A stretch of DNA of 64,000 nt from Microbispora sp. NBC_01189 (GTDB lineage: Bacteria > Actinomycetota > Actinomycetes > Streptosporangiales > Streptosporangiaceae): contig NZ_CP108581.1 of the NCBI RefSeq assembly GCF_036010665.1, positions 3,019,501 through 3,083,500 of the forward strand, in the 5' to 3' direction. Made by a program: the position numbers and the translations under genes. Positions 34,353 through 44,312 of this stretch are shown here, in pieces (position 1 is the stretch's first letter; every line of letters starts with the position of its first letter). The notes under the pieces are model-generated. The model was given only the letters and a program-made list of their open reading frames with translations. It searched no databases and had not been told where the DNA came from.

Positions 34353-34505
34353 GGCGAGCGGCTTGGGGAGACGGGCTCAGAGAAACCTGAATACCGCGCC
34401 CCAAGCCGACTCGACATCGATCTTCACGCCATAGGCGTGCTCCCATTCTCCATCGCACTGAGCGGCATACCACCGCTGCAGGAAGCCGAAGGGATCACCA
34501 GTCAT

Positions 34506-34810
34506 CGCGGCATCTTAGCTCACGGGATATTTACGGGATGATCTTCGCTATCAGCCGTCCTTCATCACCCGGCTTAGCAGCTCAGAGGCCCTATGGCCCG
34601 GTAGACGAGCCATCCACTTCTAATCTGATCGCTCTTCGTCCTCCTCGCTGCTCGATTGTCCCGGCCGTGCCCGCCGAGTCAAGGGCGCCTGCGGCGTCGC
34701 TTCGCGATCAGCTTCGCTGACCCTTGACACGGCGGTCCCGTCCTGGGGGTCGGCAGCTACGAGGAGGACGGGGGCAGACCAGGAGACGGGCCGCGTCGGC
34801 ACTGGTTCGG
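34506..34810. other. Non-coding right part of the AICE
   Basis: Contains the imm53 upstream region. From about 34713 it has partial similarity to 36534-36616 (shared segments such as CGTCCTGGG and GGC-GCTACGA-GAGG). No gene is supported here. Confidence 0.45.
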
Positions 34811-34948
34811 GCAGGTCGCGGGCGTGATCGCCGGGCCATTAGCGGGCCATTAGCGGGCCATTAAGGGCGGTCAACAGGGCGCACTCAGGGTCACTCGCGG
34901 GCGGCTCCTCGCCCAGGTCGGGGCCGTTGTCCCGGGTGATCAAGCTGA
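34811..34948 (+). repeat. attP-arm repeat, copy R1
   Basis: GGGCCATTA three times at 11-bp spacing (34833, 34844, 34855), then AGGGCGGTCAACAGGGCGCA, CTCGCCCAGGTCGGGGCCGT and TGATCA, ending at the attR core. The CCATTA array mirrors the one beside int (20159-20178). Confidence 0.8.
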
Positions 34949-34992
34949 TTTGCAAGCAGGAAGTCAGGGGTTCGAATCCCCTAGGCTCCACC
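34949..34992 (+). repeat. attR core, copy 1 (tRNA-Ala 3' part)
   Basis: Identical for 44 bp to 20075-20118, covering the anticodon loop to the 3' end of the tRNA. It is not a complete tRNA. Confidence 0.92.
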
Positions 34993-34996
34993 CACT

Positions 34997-35037
34997 CAAA
35001 GCCCAGGCCAGGGACCCTTTTCCCCACCTGGGCTTTG
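34997..35037 (+). terminator. Terminator-like hairpin after attR copy 1
   Basis: CAAAGCCCAGG and CCTGGGCTTTG pair perfectly over 11 bp with a 19-nt loop. It sits five bases after the tRNA end, so it may be the original tRNA terminator. The copy after 35742 has lost its right arm. Confidence 0.7.
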
Positions 35038-35210
35038 ATCGTTAGTCGGCCTTCGCGTTCTCCCGTGCGCAATCCACTCTTGAGCCGTCCTCGCGCGAGT
35101 TGTCGAGCTGCTTTGTCACCTCATAGCAGGCACGGTGACTGGGGACCCGATCGGACAACAGGGCCAGTGGCCATCTCCCTTGTTCGGGAATGGGAAGTAC
35201 TTCGCTGCGC

Positions 35211-35477
35211 CTAACCTGGGAGCAGGGTGAGCGCGGGCACGTGCACGGGACGAACTACAGAGAAGTCACGGACGTCTTCTACCTGTTCGGATGCGTCGCT
35301 CCTGCCAGCGCGGAAGGCACCGAAGAGTGTGGGCAGACCATCAGGACCGAGTTCTGGCTCCTCTGAATGCGAGTGGACCAGTTGGAGGAGCCGCGCACGC
35401 TCCTCCCGCACCTGATCCGGCCGGAGCTGATCGACCAGTCGGTGAAGATCTTCGTACTCTTCGAGTGGCGCTGTCAT
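35211..35477 (-). CDS. 88-aa protein between the two attR copies, unknown
   Basis: From ATG 35477, with GGAG two bases upstream. It has [32 protein letters not shown] and [20 protein letters not shown]. The pattern recalls small antitoxin-like proteins of toxin-antitoxin pairs, but no partner is visible. It may be the only surviving gene of a second integrated element. Confidence 0.5.
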   Translation of the reverse strand: MTAPLEEYEDLHRLVDQLRPDQVREERARLLQLVHSHSEEPELGPDGLPTLFGAFRAGRSDASEQVEDVRDFSVVRPVHVPALTLLPG

Positions 35478-35593
35478 GTCTCCGAGTGTACGTGTCGAGA
35501 CTGATCGTTTCCGTAACCTGCGGTTATGTACGTATCGATCTTCGCTGTAGCAGCCGTGCGCAGTACGGCGCCGGTAACTCGGAGATGCTCGCC

Positions 35594-35699
35594 GTGCCAT
35601 TAGCGTGCCATTAAGGGCGGTCAACAGGGGGCACTCACGGTCACTCGCGGACTGCCTCTCGCCCAGGTCGGGGCCGTTTCCGCTGGTGATCAGGCCGAC
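35594..35699 (+). repeat. attP-arm repeat, copy R2
   Basis: GTGCCATTA twice (35594, 35605), then AAGGGCGGTCAACAGGGGGC, ACTCACGGTCACTCGCGGAC, CTCGCCCAGGTCGGGGCCGT and TGATCA, ending at the second attR core. It is nearly identical to R1. Confidence 0.8.
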
Positions 35700-35742
35700 T
35701 TGCAAGCAGGAAGTCAGGGGTTCGAATCCCCTAGGCTCCACC
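35700..35742 (+). repeat. attR core, copy 2 (tRNA-Ala 3' part)
   Basis: 43 bp identical to the tRNA-Ala end. The 150 bp after it are homologous to those after copy 1, with scattered changes. Confidence 0.92.
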
Positions 35743-35906
35743 CACTCAAAGCCCAGGCCAGGGGCGTTTCCCCCGGCAGGGTGTCGATCGTTGATCGGCC
35801 TTCGCGCTCTCCCGTGTCCGTCGCGTGCCCGATCCACTCTTGAGTCGTCCTCTCGCGAGGCTGTCGAGCTGCTTGGCCACGTGGTGTCGTCGCTCGTCGC
35901 GCGTGT

Positions 35907-36266
35907 TCATCCCGCTCTGAGGAACTGCTCAAAGGCTTCCCGTGCCAGCGCGGATACGCTCTTGCCCTCTTGCTCGGCGCGGGCCTTCGCGCGGTCACGC
36001 AACTCCTCAGGAACTCTGAAGGAGACCCTTGGGGAATGTGTGCTCTCACCTGTAAGCGATGGGCGCCCGGGGCGACCGGTAGGCACGGGTACGCGGCCCT
36101 CGTCGATCGCGTGATGAACGTCGTTGACCGCGTCCCGTACGTACTCGTCCGTGATCAGGTTGCCCTTGGCGTCGTGGATCTCTTCGGAGTCACTGTCGAT
36201 ATCGGAGTCGTGGTCCAGGGCCAGTTCGATGTCTGCGGGTGGCCAGGCTGCTTCGTGCTCAGTCAT
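35907..36266 (-). CDS. Ribbon-helix-helix antitoxin
   Basis: 119 aa. An acidic N-terminal part (ELALDHDSDIDSDSEEIHDA) precedes a C-terminal RHH domain: RVSFRVPEELRDRAKARAEQ and GKSVSALAREAFEQFLR. Its ATG overlaps the TGA of the toxin-like gene upstream. Toxin-first order with an RHH antitoxin suits BrnT/BrnA-like pairs. Confidence 0.8.
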   Translation of the reverse strand: MTEHEAAWPPADIELALDHDSDIDSDSEEIHDAKGNLITDEYVRDAVNDVHHAIDEGRVPVPTGRPGRPSLTGESTHSPRVSFRVPEELRDRAKARAEQEGKSVSALAREAFEQFLRAG

Positions 36267-36502
36267 GGCGTCCTTCTCCGTAGCGCGGTCGGCATCACGT
36301 GGATGATCACTAGAGCTCTGTCGGTGAGGATGCCTATTACCTCCAGTTCCACGCCCCGATCATCGGGCCCGATCCAGACCCATCGATCCTGCAACGTCGG
36401 GTCGGTGGCCGGCACGATTGCTGGCGGCCCAGATCGGACGACGTACGCGCCTGCCCGATGCGGTGCTTGCGCGCCGACGCCAAATTATGTCGGACACAAC
36501 CC
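36263..36502 (-). pseudogene. Toxin-like gene (BrnT/DUF4258-like), frame-disrupted
   Basis: The C-terminal frame reads DRWVWIGPDDRGVELEVIGI and LTDRALVIIHVMPTALRRR, the end pattern of small mRNase-type toxins. The expected N-terminal ARKHRIG motif is in another frame, following a GTG near 36502, and a TAA precedes the C-terminal frame. One or two indels therefore separate the halves. Overlap with the antitoxin start is intact. Confidence 0.6.
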
Positions 36503-36810
36503 TTGTAGGTAGGGGGTTCCGGTCTGCAGCTCGCCGACCTTTGAAACGGTGCTCGCGTCCTGGGTGCCGGCGGCTACGAAGAGGTTCGGGCGGACCGGGG
36601 GTGCGGCCCGTGACCGCTGGCAGGTCGCGGGCGTGATCGCCGGGCCATTAGCGGGCCATCAAAGGGCGGGCAACAGGGGGCACTCACGGTCACTCACGGA
36701 CTGTCTCTCGCCCACCTCGGCTGCGCGGGCACGATCACCGGCCTGCAGCGCTTCGCGTTGCGGGGCATCGTCAGAGACGCCTCGCCCGAGCGGGCAGGCA
36801 GTTGCGTGGT
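36503..36810. other. Non-coding region holding the outermost arm repeat
   Basis: About 308 bp between the toxin-like remnant and gntR. It contains repeat R3 and no gene. Confidence 0.5.
36617..36745 (+). repeat. attP-arm repeat, copy R3
   Basis: It shares GGCAGGTCGCGGGCGTGATC and GCCGGGCCATTAGCGGGCCAT with R1, then GGGCGGGCAACAGGGGGCAC, ACTCACGGTCACTCACGGAC and TCTCGCCCACCTCGG. Instead of a tRNA copy, GATCACCGGCCTGCAGCG follows, so this end is degenerate or marks the limit of the accreted region. Confidence 0.75.
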
Positions 36811-37491
36811 TCAGCGCATGAAGGGTTCGAAGATGGAAATCACCTTCGTGGCAGCATGATCGGCGTCCCCGTCCGCGATCGCCTCGACCAGCTCGTGGTG
36901 GTGGCGGTGTGCCGCGTCCTCGTCCTCGCTCTTCTCGTCGCGCATGTGGGCGGCGAAGATGTCGAGCATGCTGGTGTACAGCTTGACGTAGAGCGGGTTG
37001 TGCGTCGCCGCCACGATCGCGCGGTGCAGGGCGAGGTCCGCGCTCGCTCGCAGGTCGAGATCATCGGTCGACCAGCTCGCTTCTCGACGGTCGCGCAGCT
37101 CGCGCAGCAGCTCGACGTCGGCATCCGAGCGGTTCAATGCGGCCAGTGACGCTGCGGCGCTGTCAAGGGCGCGGCGTAGTTCCAGGTAGTGGCGACGGGT
37201 GCCACCGGCGAGCTGACGTTCAAGGGTGCCTGTCAGCTCGGAGCTGGAGATGACGAAGGTGCCGCGGCCCTGCTCGCGGCGCAGCAGACCTGCGTGCACC
37301 AGCGACTGCAGCGCCTCGCGCACCGTGTTCCGGCCGATCCCGAACTCCGACACCAGTGCGGCCTCGGTCGGTATCTGCTCACCGACCGGCCAGCGTCCGG
37401 AGACCACCTCCTCGCGGAATCGCTCGGCGGCCTGGTCGATGAGTCCCACTCGACGCATCGGCTGTCGCGTGCCAGAATCTTCAGAACTCAT
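36811..37491 (-). CDS. GntR-family (FadR-type) regulator
   Basis: 226 aa. The winged helix (15-85) has VSGRWPVGEQIPTEAALVSE and GIGRNTVREALQSLVHAG. The FCD ligand domain shows RRALDSAAASLAALNRSDAD, DLALHRAIVAATHNPLYVKL and HHHELVEAIADGDAD with metal-binding His. It is divergent from the MFS gene 42 bp away, which it probably controls. Confidence 0.93.
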   Translation of the reverse strand: MSSEDSGTRQPMRRVGLIDQAAERFREEVVSGRWPVGEQIPTEAALVSEFGIGRNTVREALQSLVHAGLLRREQGRGTFVISSSELTGTLERQLAGGTRRHYLELRRALDSAAASLAALNRSDADVELLRELRDRREASWSTDDLDLRASADLALHRAIVAATHNPLYVKLYTSMLDIFAAHMRDEKSEDEDAAHRHHHELVEAIADGDADHAATKVISIFEPFMR

Positions 37492-37533
37492 CCCATAATC
37501 CCATCATCTGCTGACCTTACACCGGAGTATAAC

Positions 37534-38790
37534 GTGACATCGCTCTCCCCACCGCTCGTTCCGTCGCACCGTGGGCGTCTGACCTTGTGGGCCTGGCTCG
37601 CCATCGCCCTGACAGCGGTCAATCTGCGAACGGCCGTGACCGGGTTCACTCCGCTCCTGGAGATCATCGGATCCGATCTCGGCTTCGGGGTGACGCTGTC
37701 CGGCCTGCTCGGCACGGTGCCGGCGGTGTCCTTCGGCATCTTCGGGTTTCTCGCCCCAGCGGTGACGAGGAAGTTCGGACTCGAGCGCACGGCCACTGTG
37801 GCGCTGGGCCTGACGGCTCTGTCACTCCTGGTGCGCGCCTTCTCTCCAACGCCCTCGTTGCTGGTGCTTTCGACCGTGCTGGCCCTGGCCGGAATCGGAG
37901 CCGCGAACGTCGTGATCGTTCCGTTGGTGAAGGCATGGTTCGCCGATCGGCTGGCCCTGGGGACCTCGCTCTACCTGATCCTCATGCAGGCGGGCCAGTT
38001 CATCGCCCCGCTCCTCGCGGTCCCGGTAGCGGAAGCGGCGACGTGGCGGCTCTCGGTGGGTATCTGGGCGGGACCAGCTGCTGTGGCTGGTGTGGTCTGG
38101 CTCGTCCTGGCACTCAGGCTGCCCGCCGATCACCACGCGCCCGCGGCCGTGACGGCGACCGATGCGGGACCGAGGATCAGTCGATCATCAACCGTCTGGG
38201 GGCTGGTGATCCTCTTCGCGATGATTTCGCTGTCCAACTACGGGATCATCACCTGGGTCCCGGCAGTGCTCACCGACGCAGGAGGCAGCGCGGCCCTGGG
38301 CGGCTCCATGGTCGCGCTCTACTCGGCATGGGGCATGCTCGCGGCCTTGGTGGTTCCACACCTGGCCACGCGAATGATGAACCCGTTCATCGTGGTCGTC
38401 GGGTGCGCGATCTCCCTGGTAGCGGGATACCTGGGCCTGCTCCTGTCCCCGCTCGACGGCACGCTGGTGTGGATGTGTGCGCTGGGAATCGGGGTGAGCA
38501 CCTTCCCGCTCTGCATGACCCTCATCAACCGTCGAACCAAGAGCCCGCAGACAGCCTCTGCCGTGTCGGGCTTCGTTCAAGGCATCGGCTATGGGCTGGC
38601 GTGCTTCGGCCCGATCGGTTTGGGCCTGCTGCGCGAGGCGACCGGATCATGGTCGATCTCGCTCCTGGTGCTCGCTGCGACCGCCATTCCAGGGGTGATC
38701 GCCGGCTGGTTCGCTTGCCGTCCTCGCTTCGTGGAGGACTCCGCGCCACAGCCGACGAAGCGCGACGCTGACCAGCAGTCGCGACGATAA
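37534..38790 (+). CDS. MFS transporter, CynX/NimT type
   Basis: 418 aa from GTG 37534 with CGGAG upstream. Twelve hydrophobic segments; VNLRTAVTGFTPLLEIIGSD near the start is the signature of cyanate/nitroimidazole-type transporters. It is paired with the divergent GntR regulator. The substrate is unknown. Confidence 0.9.
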   Translation: MTSLSPPLVPSHRGRLTLWAWLAIALTAVNLRTAVTGFTPLLEIIGSDLGFGVTLSGLLGTVPAVSFGIFGFLAPAVTRKFGLERTATVALGLTALSLLVRAFSPTPSLLVLSTVLALAGIGAANVVIVPLVKAWFADRLALGTSLYLILMQAGQFIAPLLAVPVAEAATWRLSVGIWAGPAAVAGVVWLVLALRLPADHHAPAAVTATDAGPRISRSSTVWGLVILFAMISLSNYGIITWVPAVLTDAGGSAALGGSMVALYSAWGMLAALVVPHLATRMMNPFIVVVGCAISLVAGYLGLLLSPLDGTLVWMCALGIGVSTFPLCMTLINRRTKSPQTASAVSGFVQGIGYGLACFGPIGLGLLREATGSWSISLLVLAATAIPGVIAGWFACRPRFVEDSAPQPTKRDADQQSRR

Positions 38791-38969
38791 GAGTCATGCG
38801 TCGAACAGATCCGAAGGTCTGCGGGATATGCAGAGGATCATCCCCGACCAGCCCCGAGCCCAGGCGTCGCACCCGTGCATCACATCAGGATGCTCAGGCG
38901 GGGAGAGGGACTGCCGGAAGTGGCCTGCGGTGCGGCTGAGTGTTCCGCGCCGCAGGCCACAGGTACGGG

Positions 38970-41375
<2,406 letters not shown>

Positions 41376-41681
41376 ATGCGAAAAGTCACCTGGCTTCACC
41401 GGTTCGGTCTCGTCTCAGCGGTGGTGGCGGCCGGCCTGGCGACCACAACCGTGGCCGCGCACGCCGACGGCTATGACACTCCCCGCAGCGCCACTGCTGA
41501 TGGGGCGGGCAGCACCTACGCGGCCGGATTGGCGGCGGCCGAGCAGCGGGCCCGGCAGGCCGTCCTCGCGGTCGGCCACGACTGCACCCCTGGGACCTAT
41601 AACACGTTCATGATCTATTCCTCTCCGGGTGGCGGCACCTGGGTCTTCCGGTCCACCAACTACGCGGTGTGCGTGGACTGA
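41376..41681 (+). CDS. Small secreted protein, unknown
   Basis: 101 aa from ATG 41376 with AAGGAG upstream. A signal peptide (FGLVSAVVAAGLATTTVAAHA) is followed by an Ala-rich helix and a Cys-containing domain: CTPGTYNTFMIYSSPGGGTW and STNYAVCVD. Two cysteines may form a disulfide. The family is not known. Confidence 0.75.
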   Translation: MRKVTWLHRFGLVSAVVAAGLATTTVAAHADGYDTPRSATADGAGSTYAAGLAAAEQRARQAVLAVGHDCTPGTYNTFMIYSSPGGGTWVFRSTNYAVCVD

Positions 41682-41893
41682 TCAAGTTTCGGCAGATCGG
41701 CCTCCGCCGGGGTTGCCGGGGCAGGGTAGCCCGGCTGCCCGCGGCGGAGGCCGTTCCGCGGTAGGGAGGACATGGCCACGGCGTCTGCGCGAACGAGGTC
41801 CGGCACGCCATCAGGGTGCAGGACTGTGTGCGGACGGGGTTGTGTCCCAGTCGCGTACGCAGGGGGCGGTGTGCCTGCGGCTTTCCGGACGGC

Positions 41894-42400
41894 TCAGTTG
41901 TAGGGGTTGTCGTAGGTCACGGATTTGGTGCGGCTGTTGTAGGTGTTGCCGGGATAGAACCAGCCGCCCGTCACATACAGGGTGACGTTCGCGAGGGTGG
42001 TGGAGTGGGTGTATTCACCGTCGTAGAGGAACAGGTACTGCTGGCAGCCGGAGGGAGCGGTCGCCGTGCCTGTCTGGGCCGGATAGAGGTAGGTGCTGCC
42101 GTTGACGGCGACGTAGAAGTTCGGCCTGGGGTAGGACCCGCTCCCCCAGCACAGCTTGAGCGAGTACCTGAACTTCGTGTTTCCGTCGTCGAAGGCCAGC
42201 GTGCCGGTCAGCTGGGCGAGCGTGATCGACGGTCCGGAATTCGAGGTCACCGTAAGGGATACGGTCTGGTCTGGGCCGTAGGCGGCGTGCGCGGGAGTGA
42301 CCGGCATCAGGATCGCCGCGAGTGTTGCGATGGCGATGGCGACAGAGCTGACCGCATTACGTGCTTTGGAACGTGTCACTTCCAACTTCACCCTCTTCAT
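41894..42400 (-). CDS. Secreted beta-rich protein, unknown
   Basis: 168 aa from ATG 42400; the ribosome site is poor and a GTG at 42418 is an alternative. The signal peptide ends with PVTPAHA. The mature part is beta-rich and aromatic: LTVTSNSGPSITLAQLTGTL, YSLKLCWGSGSYPRPNFYVA and NVTLYVTGGWFYPGNTYNS. It lies in the carbohydrate island and may bind cell-wall or polymer surfaces. Confidence 0.75.
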   Translation of the reverse strand: MKRVKLEVTRSKARNAVSSVAIAIATLAAILMPVTPAHAAYGPDQTVSLTVTSNSGPSITLAQLTGTLAFDDGNTKFRYSLKLCWGSGSYPRPNFYVAVNGSTYLYPAQTGTATAPSGCQQYLFLYDGEYTHSTTLANVTLYVTGGWFYPGNTYNSRTKSVTYDNPYN

Positions 42401-42859
42401 GATGTCGGCGGAGCACACTGGACGTTATTGTCGGGGCCTCCAGGCGTCCAGACAGACGATGGGGAGCCACTGATTCGGCCCGGCGTTAACCTGTTGCCAT
42501 TGCGGCTCTCGTGAGGGTGGGCCAGGCATGCCACCTGGTCGGGGATCAGTCCTGCGGAGCCGTAATACCGGCGTGACGGGTGAGAATTTCATTTCACCCA
42601 GACGTGGTCGACTCCGGCACCGGAGACGACTAGTGATCACCGAGGGCGACGGGCCCCGCCGTCGAACCGATGGACCGGCCCAGCGCCGCCGTGATCTCCC
42701 CCGAGGGCAGACCGTGCGCGTACAGCAGCGGCGGCGGCACCTCGCCGGGATGCGTGGCCGAAACATAAAACGGTCAGGCCGATAGTTTCAGACACCTGAC
42801 CATCAGAATATTGACGGTCAGGTTGGCAGGGGCCTACTGTCCCGGAGAAACGATCGACG
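42401..42859. other. Intergenic region with a gene remnant
   Basis: Part of the 558-bp gap before the sugar ABC operon. A minus-strand segment near 42640-42750 reads HPGEVPPPLLYAHGLPSGEI and TAALGRSIGS without a usable start and ends at a TAG, so it looks like a gene fragment. Nothing else is visible. Confidence 0.35.
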
Positions 42860-42887
42860 TGGCGGCGCCGAAAGTTTCAAGCCGCCA
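42860..42887 (+). promoter_or_regulatory. LacI-type operator-like dyad before the sugar ABC operon
   Basis: GAAAGTTTC (42870-42878) is framed by TGGCGGC and GCCGCCA arms. GAAA-N-TTTC motifs are targets of LacI-family regulators of plant-polysaccharide genes in actinomycetes. It lies about 75 bp before the first gene. Confidence 0.55.
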
Positions 42888-42958
42888 AGAGTGAGGTCAG
42901 AAGGCTCTGCAGATGAAACACCTCACATCCTGACCACAGCAAGCGAAAAGAGGTCGCC

Positions 42959-44236
42959 GTGAAGTTCCGCAAGGTCTCAGCGGTCGTGTTCGCCGCTACC
43001 GCGGCCCTCAGCATGGCAGCCTGCTCAGGCTCGTCGTCCGGGACTTCCTCCGGCGGGTCGGACGGCTCGTCGTTCGAGTTCTGGTCGTTCACCGGGATTG
43101 ACGCGAAGGGGTCCGCCGCCGAGTACAAGGCGAAGAGGCCGGACATCCAGATCAAGCTGACCGAGGTGGGGAACGCGCAGGAGACGGCGCAGGCGCTCAC
43201 GACGGCGCTGGCCGGCGGCAAGGTGCCCGACCTGGTGCTGATCCAGGGCGACGACCTGCCCAAGTTCGTCCAGCAGCCGCAGAACTTCGTCGACCTGCGC
43301 ACGATGGGCGCAGACAAGATCAAGGGTGACTACCTCGACTGGGTGATCAGCCAGCCCACGGCCAAGGACGGTTCGATCATCGGCATCCCGACCGACGTCG
43401 GCGGCATGGCCATCGCCTACCGCGCCGACCTGTTCAAGAAGGCCGGGCTGCCGACGGACCGTGAGGAGGTCAGCAAGCTCTGGCCCACCTGGGACGCTTT
43501 CATCGAGACCGGCAAGAAGTACACGGCGGCCACCGGCAAGGCGTTCGTCGACAACGCCGGCGGGAGTGTGTACTCGCAGGTGGTCAACCAGGGGCAGGAG
43601 AAGTACTACGACCCCGCGGGCAACCTGGTGTACGAACGGAGCCCCCAGGTCAAGGCCGCCTTCGACCTGGCGCTCAAGGCCGTGGCCGCCGGGATCACCG
43701 CCAAGCAGAGCACCTTCACCGAGGGCTGGAGCGCCGCGATGAAGAAGGGGGAATTCGCCGTCATCGCCGCACCGGTCTGGATGCTCGGCTCCATCCGCGA
43801 CAACGCCCCCGACACCAAGGGCGAGTGGAACATCGCCACGATCCCCGGCGGCTCGGGCAACTGGGGCGGCAGCTTCCTCGCCATCCCCAAGGGCGCCAAG
43901 AACCCGAAGGCCGCCTGGGACTACATCGCCGCCACACAGTCGCCGCAGGGCCAACTCGACCACTTCTCGAAGGCCAGGTCGCTGCCCGCGACCCCGTCGG
44001 TCTACAAGGACCCGAAGCTCACCTCCGCCAAGGACGAGTTCTTCTCCGGCGCACCGATCGGCACGATTTACACCGACTCTCTGCTCGGCCTGAAGCCGTT
44101 CCTCATCGGACCGGACAGCACCACGATCGGTACGGAGTTCACGAACGCCATCACCAACGTCGAGCAGGGCAAGGGTGATCCCGCGAAGGCGTGGGACGCG
44201 GCGGTGACCAACATCAAGAACGCGATCGGCAGCTAG
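42959..44236 (+). CDS. ABC sugar transporter, extracellular solute-binding lipoprotein
   Basis: 425 aa from GTG 42959. A lipoprotein signal (SAVVFAATAALSMAAC, Cys22) leads to a family-1 binding protein: FEFWSFTGIDAKGSAAEYKA, KVPDLVLIQGDDLPKFVQQ, GSIIGIPTDVGGMAIAYRAD. It delivers an oligosaccharide to the permeases downstream. No ATPase gene is in the operon, so a shared MsiK-type ATPase is likely. Confidence 0.93.
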   Translation: MKFRKVSAVVFAATAALSMAACSGSSSGTSSGGSDGSSFEFWSFTGIDAKGSAAEYKAKRPDIQIKLTEVGNAQETAQALTTALAGGKVPDLVLIQGDDLPKFVQQPQNFVDLRTMGADKIKGDYLDWVISQPTAKDGSIIGIPTDVGGMAIAYRADLFKKAGLPTDREEVSKLWPTWDAFIETGKKYTAATGKAFVDNAGGSVYSQVVNQGQEKYYDPAGNLVYERSPQVKAAFDLALKAVAAGITAKQSTFTEGWSAAMKKGEFAVIAAPVWMLGSIRDNAPDTKGEWNIATIPGGSGNWGGSFLAIPKGAKNPKAAWDYIAATQSPQGQLDHFSKARSLPATPSVYKDPKLTSAKDEFFSGAPIGTIYTDSLLGLKPFLIGPDSTTIGTEFTNAITNVEQGKGDPAKAWDAAVTNIKNAIGS

Positions 44237-44312
44237 AACCCCTCACGAGCGCCGCCGGCGCGGGCCGTCCGTCCTCCCGACACGGCGCCGGCGGCGGGGA
44301 AGCGAGCAGACC

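Larger units (their letters stand above)
32242..34410 (+). mobile_element. Group II intron with reverse transcriptase
   Basis: The 5' end GTGTGCG fits the GUGYG rule and the 3' end GAC fits the AY rule. Domain V is at 34319-34352 and a domain VI stem follows (CGGCTTGGGG with CCCCAAGCCG). The RT ORF lies in domain IV. A GCTCGA at 32481-32486 could be EBS1 for TCGAGC just before the 5' splice site. Both limits are supported because excision repairs the imm53 frame. Confidence 0.88.
32019..34505 (-). pseudogene. imm53: Imm53-family immunity gene split by a group II intron
   Basis: The 5' part (34505-34411) reads DPFGFLQRWYAAQCDGEWEH and AYGVKIDVE. The 3' part (32241-32019) continues with LDNPGWSIGVDL, GTDLEGHAF, EDDWIHIRSDGRLFQGACG and PLNLAEMVAGFEKF. 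This is the Imm53 consensus (immunity protein 53). Removing 32242-34410 joins 95 and 223 nt into an in-frame 105-residue protein. The intron is antisense, so the imm53 mRNA cannot be spliced; the gene is disrupted. No cognate toxin is seen nearby. Confidence 0.85.
20075..34992 (-). mobile_element. Actinomycete integrative and conjugative element (AICE, pSAM2 type) in tRNA-Ala
   Basis: A 14.9-kb element bounded by 44-bp direct repeats. The minus-strand core is the classic AICE order: pra-like activator, two small genes, FtsK/TraSA-type translocase, zinc-ribbon protein, RepSA-like initiator, excisionase and tyrosine integrase. Many of these genes overlap by about four bases. Cargo occupies 26140-34900. 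Two copies of GGGCCATTA spaced 11 bp (20159-20178) lie by int, and three copies with the same spacing (34833-34863) lie at the other end; these look like integrase arm sites. Confidence 0.92.

Noticed and set aside
34839-35072. Minus-strand ORFs through the att sites containing [15 protein letters not shown]
   Set aside because: This is the well-known translation of a tRNA 3' end in reverse; the sequence is the att core, not a gene. The same applies to the longer N-terminal part of the ORF at 35211-35837.
34949-35742. Second and third tRNA-Ala genes
   Set aside because: Only the part from the anticodon loop to the 3' end is present; acceptor 5' strand and D arm are missing.
41765-41870. Short plus-strand segment GHGVCANEVRHAIRVQDCV
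   Set aside because: Protein-like and perhaps a remnant of a secreted protein, but it lacks a start and ends soon; too little to annotate.
42425-42766. 113-codon minus-strand ORF
   Set aside because: Arg-rich, no ribosome site and no domain; another frame in the same stretch looks more protein-like but is only a fragment.
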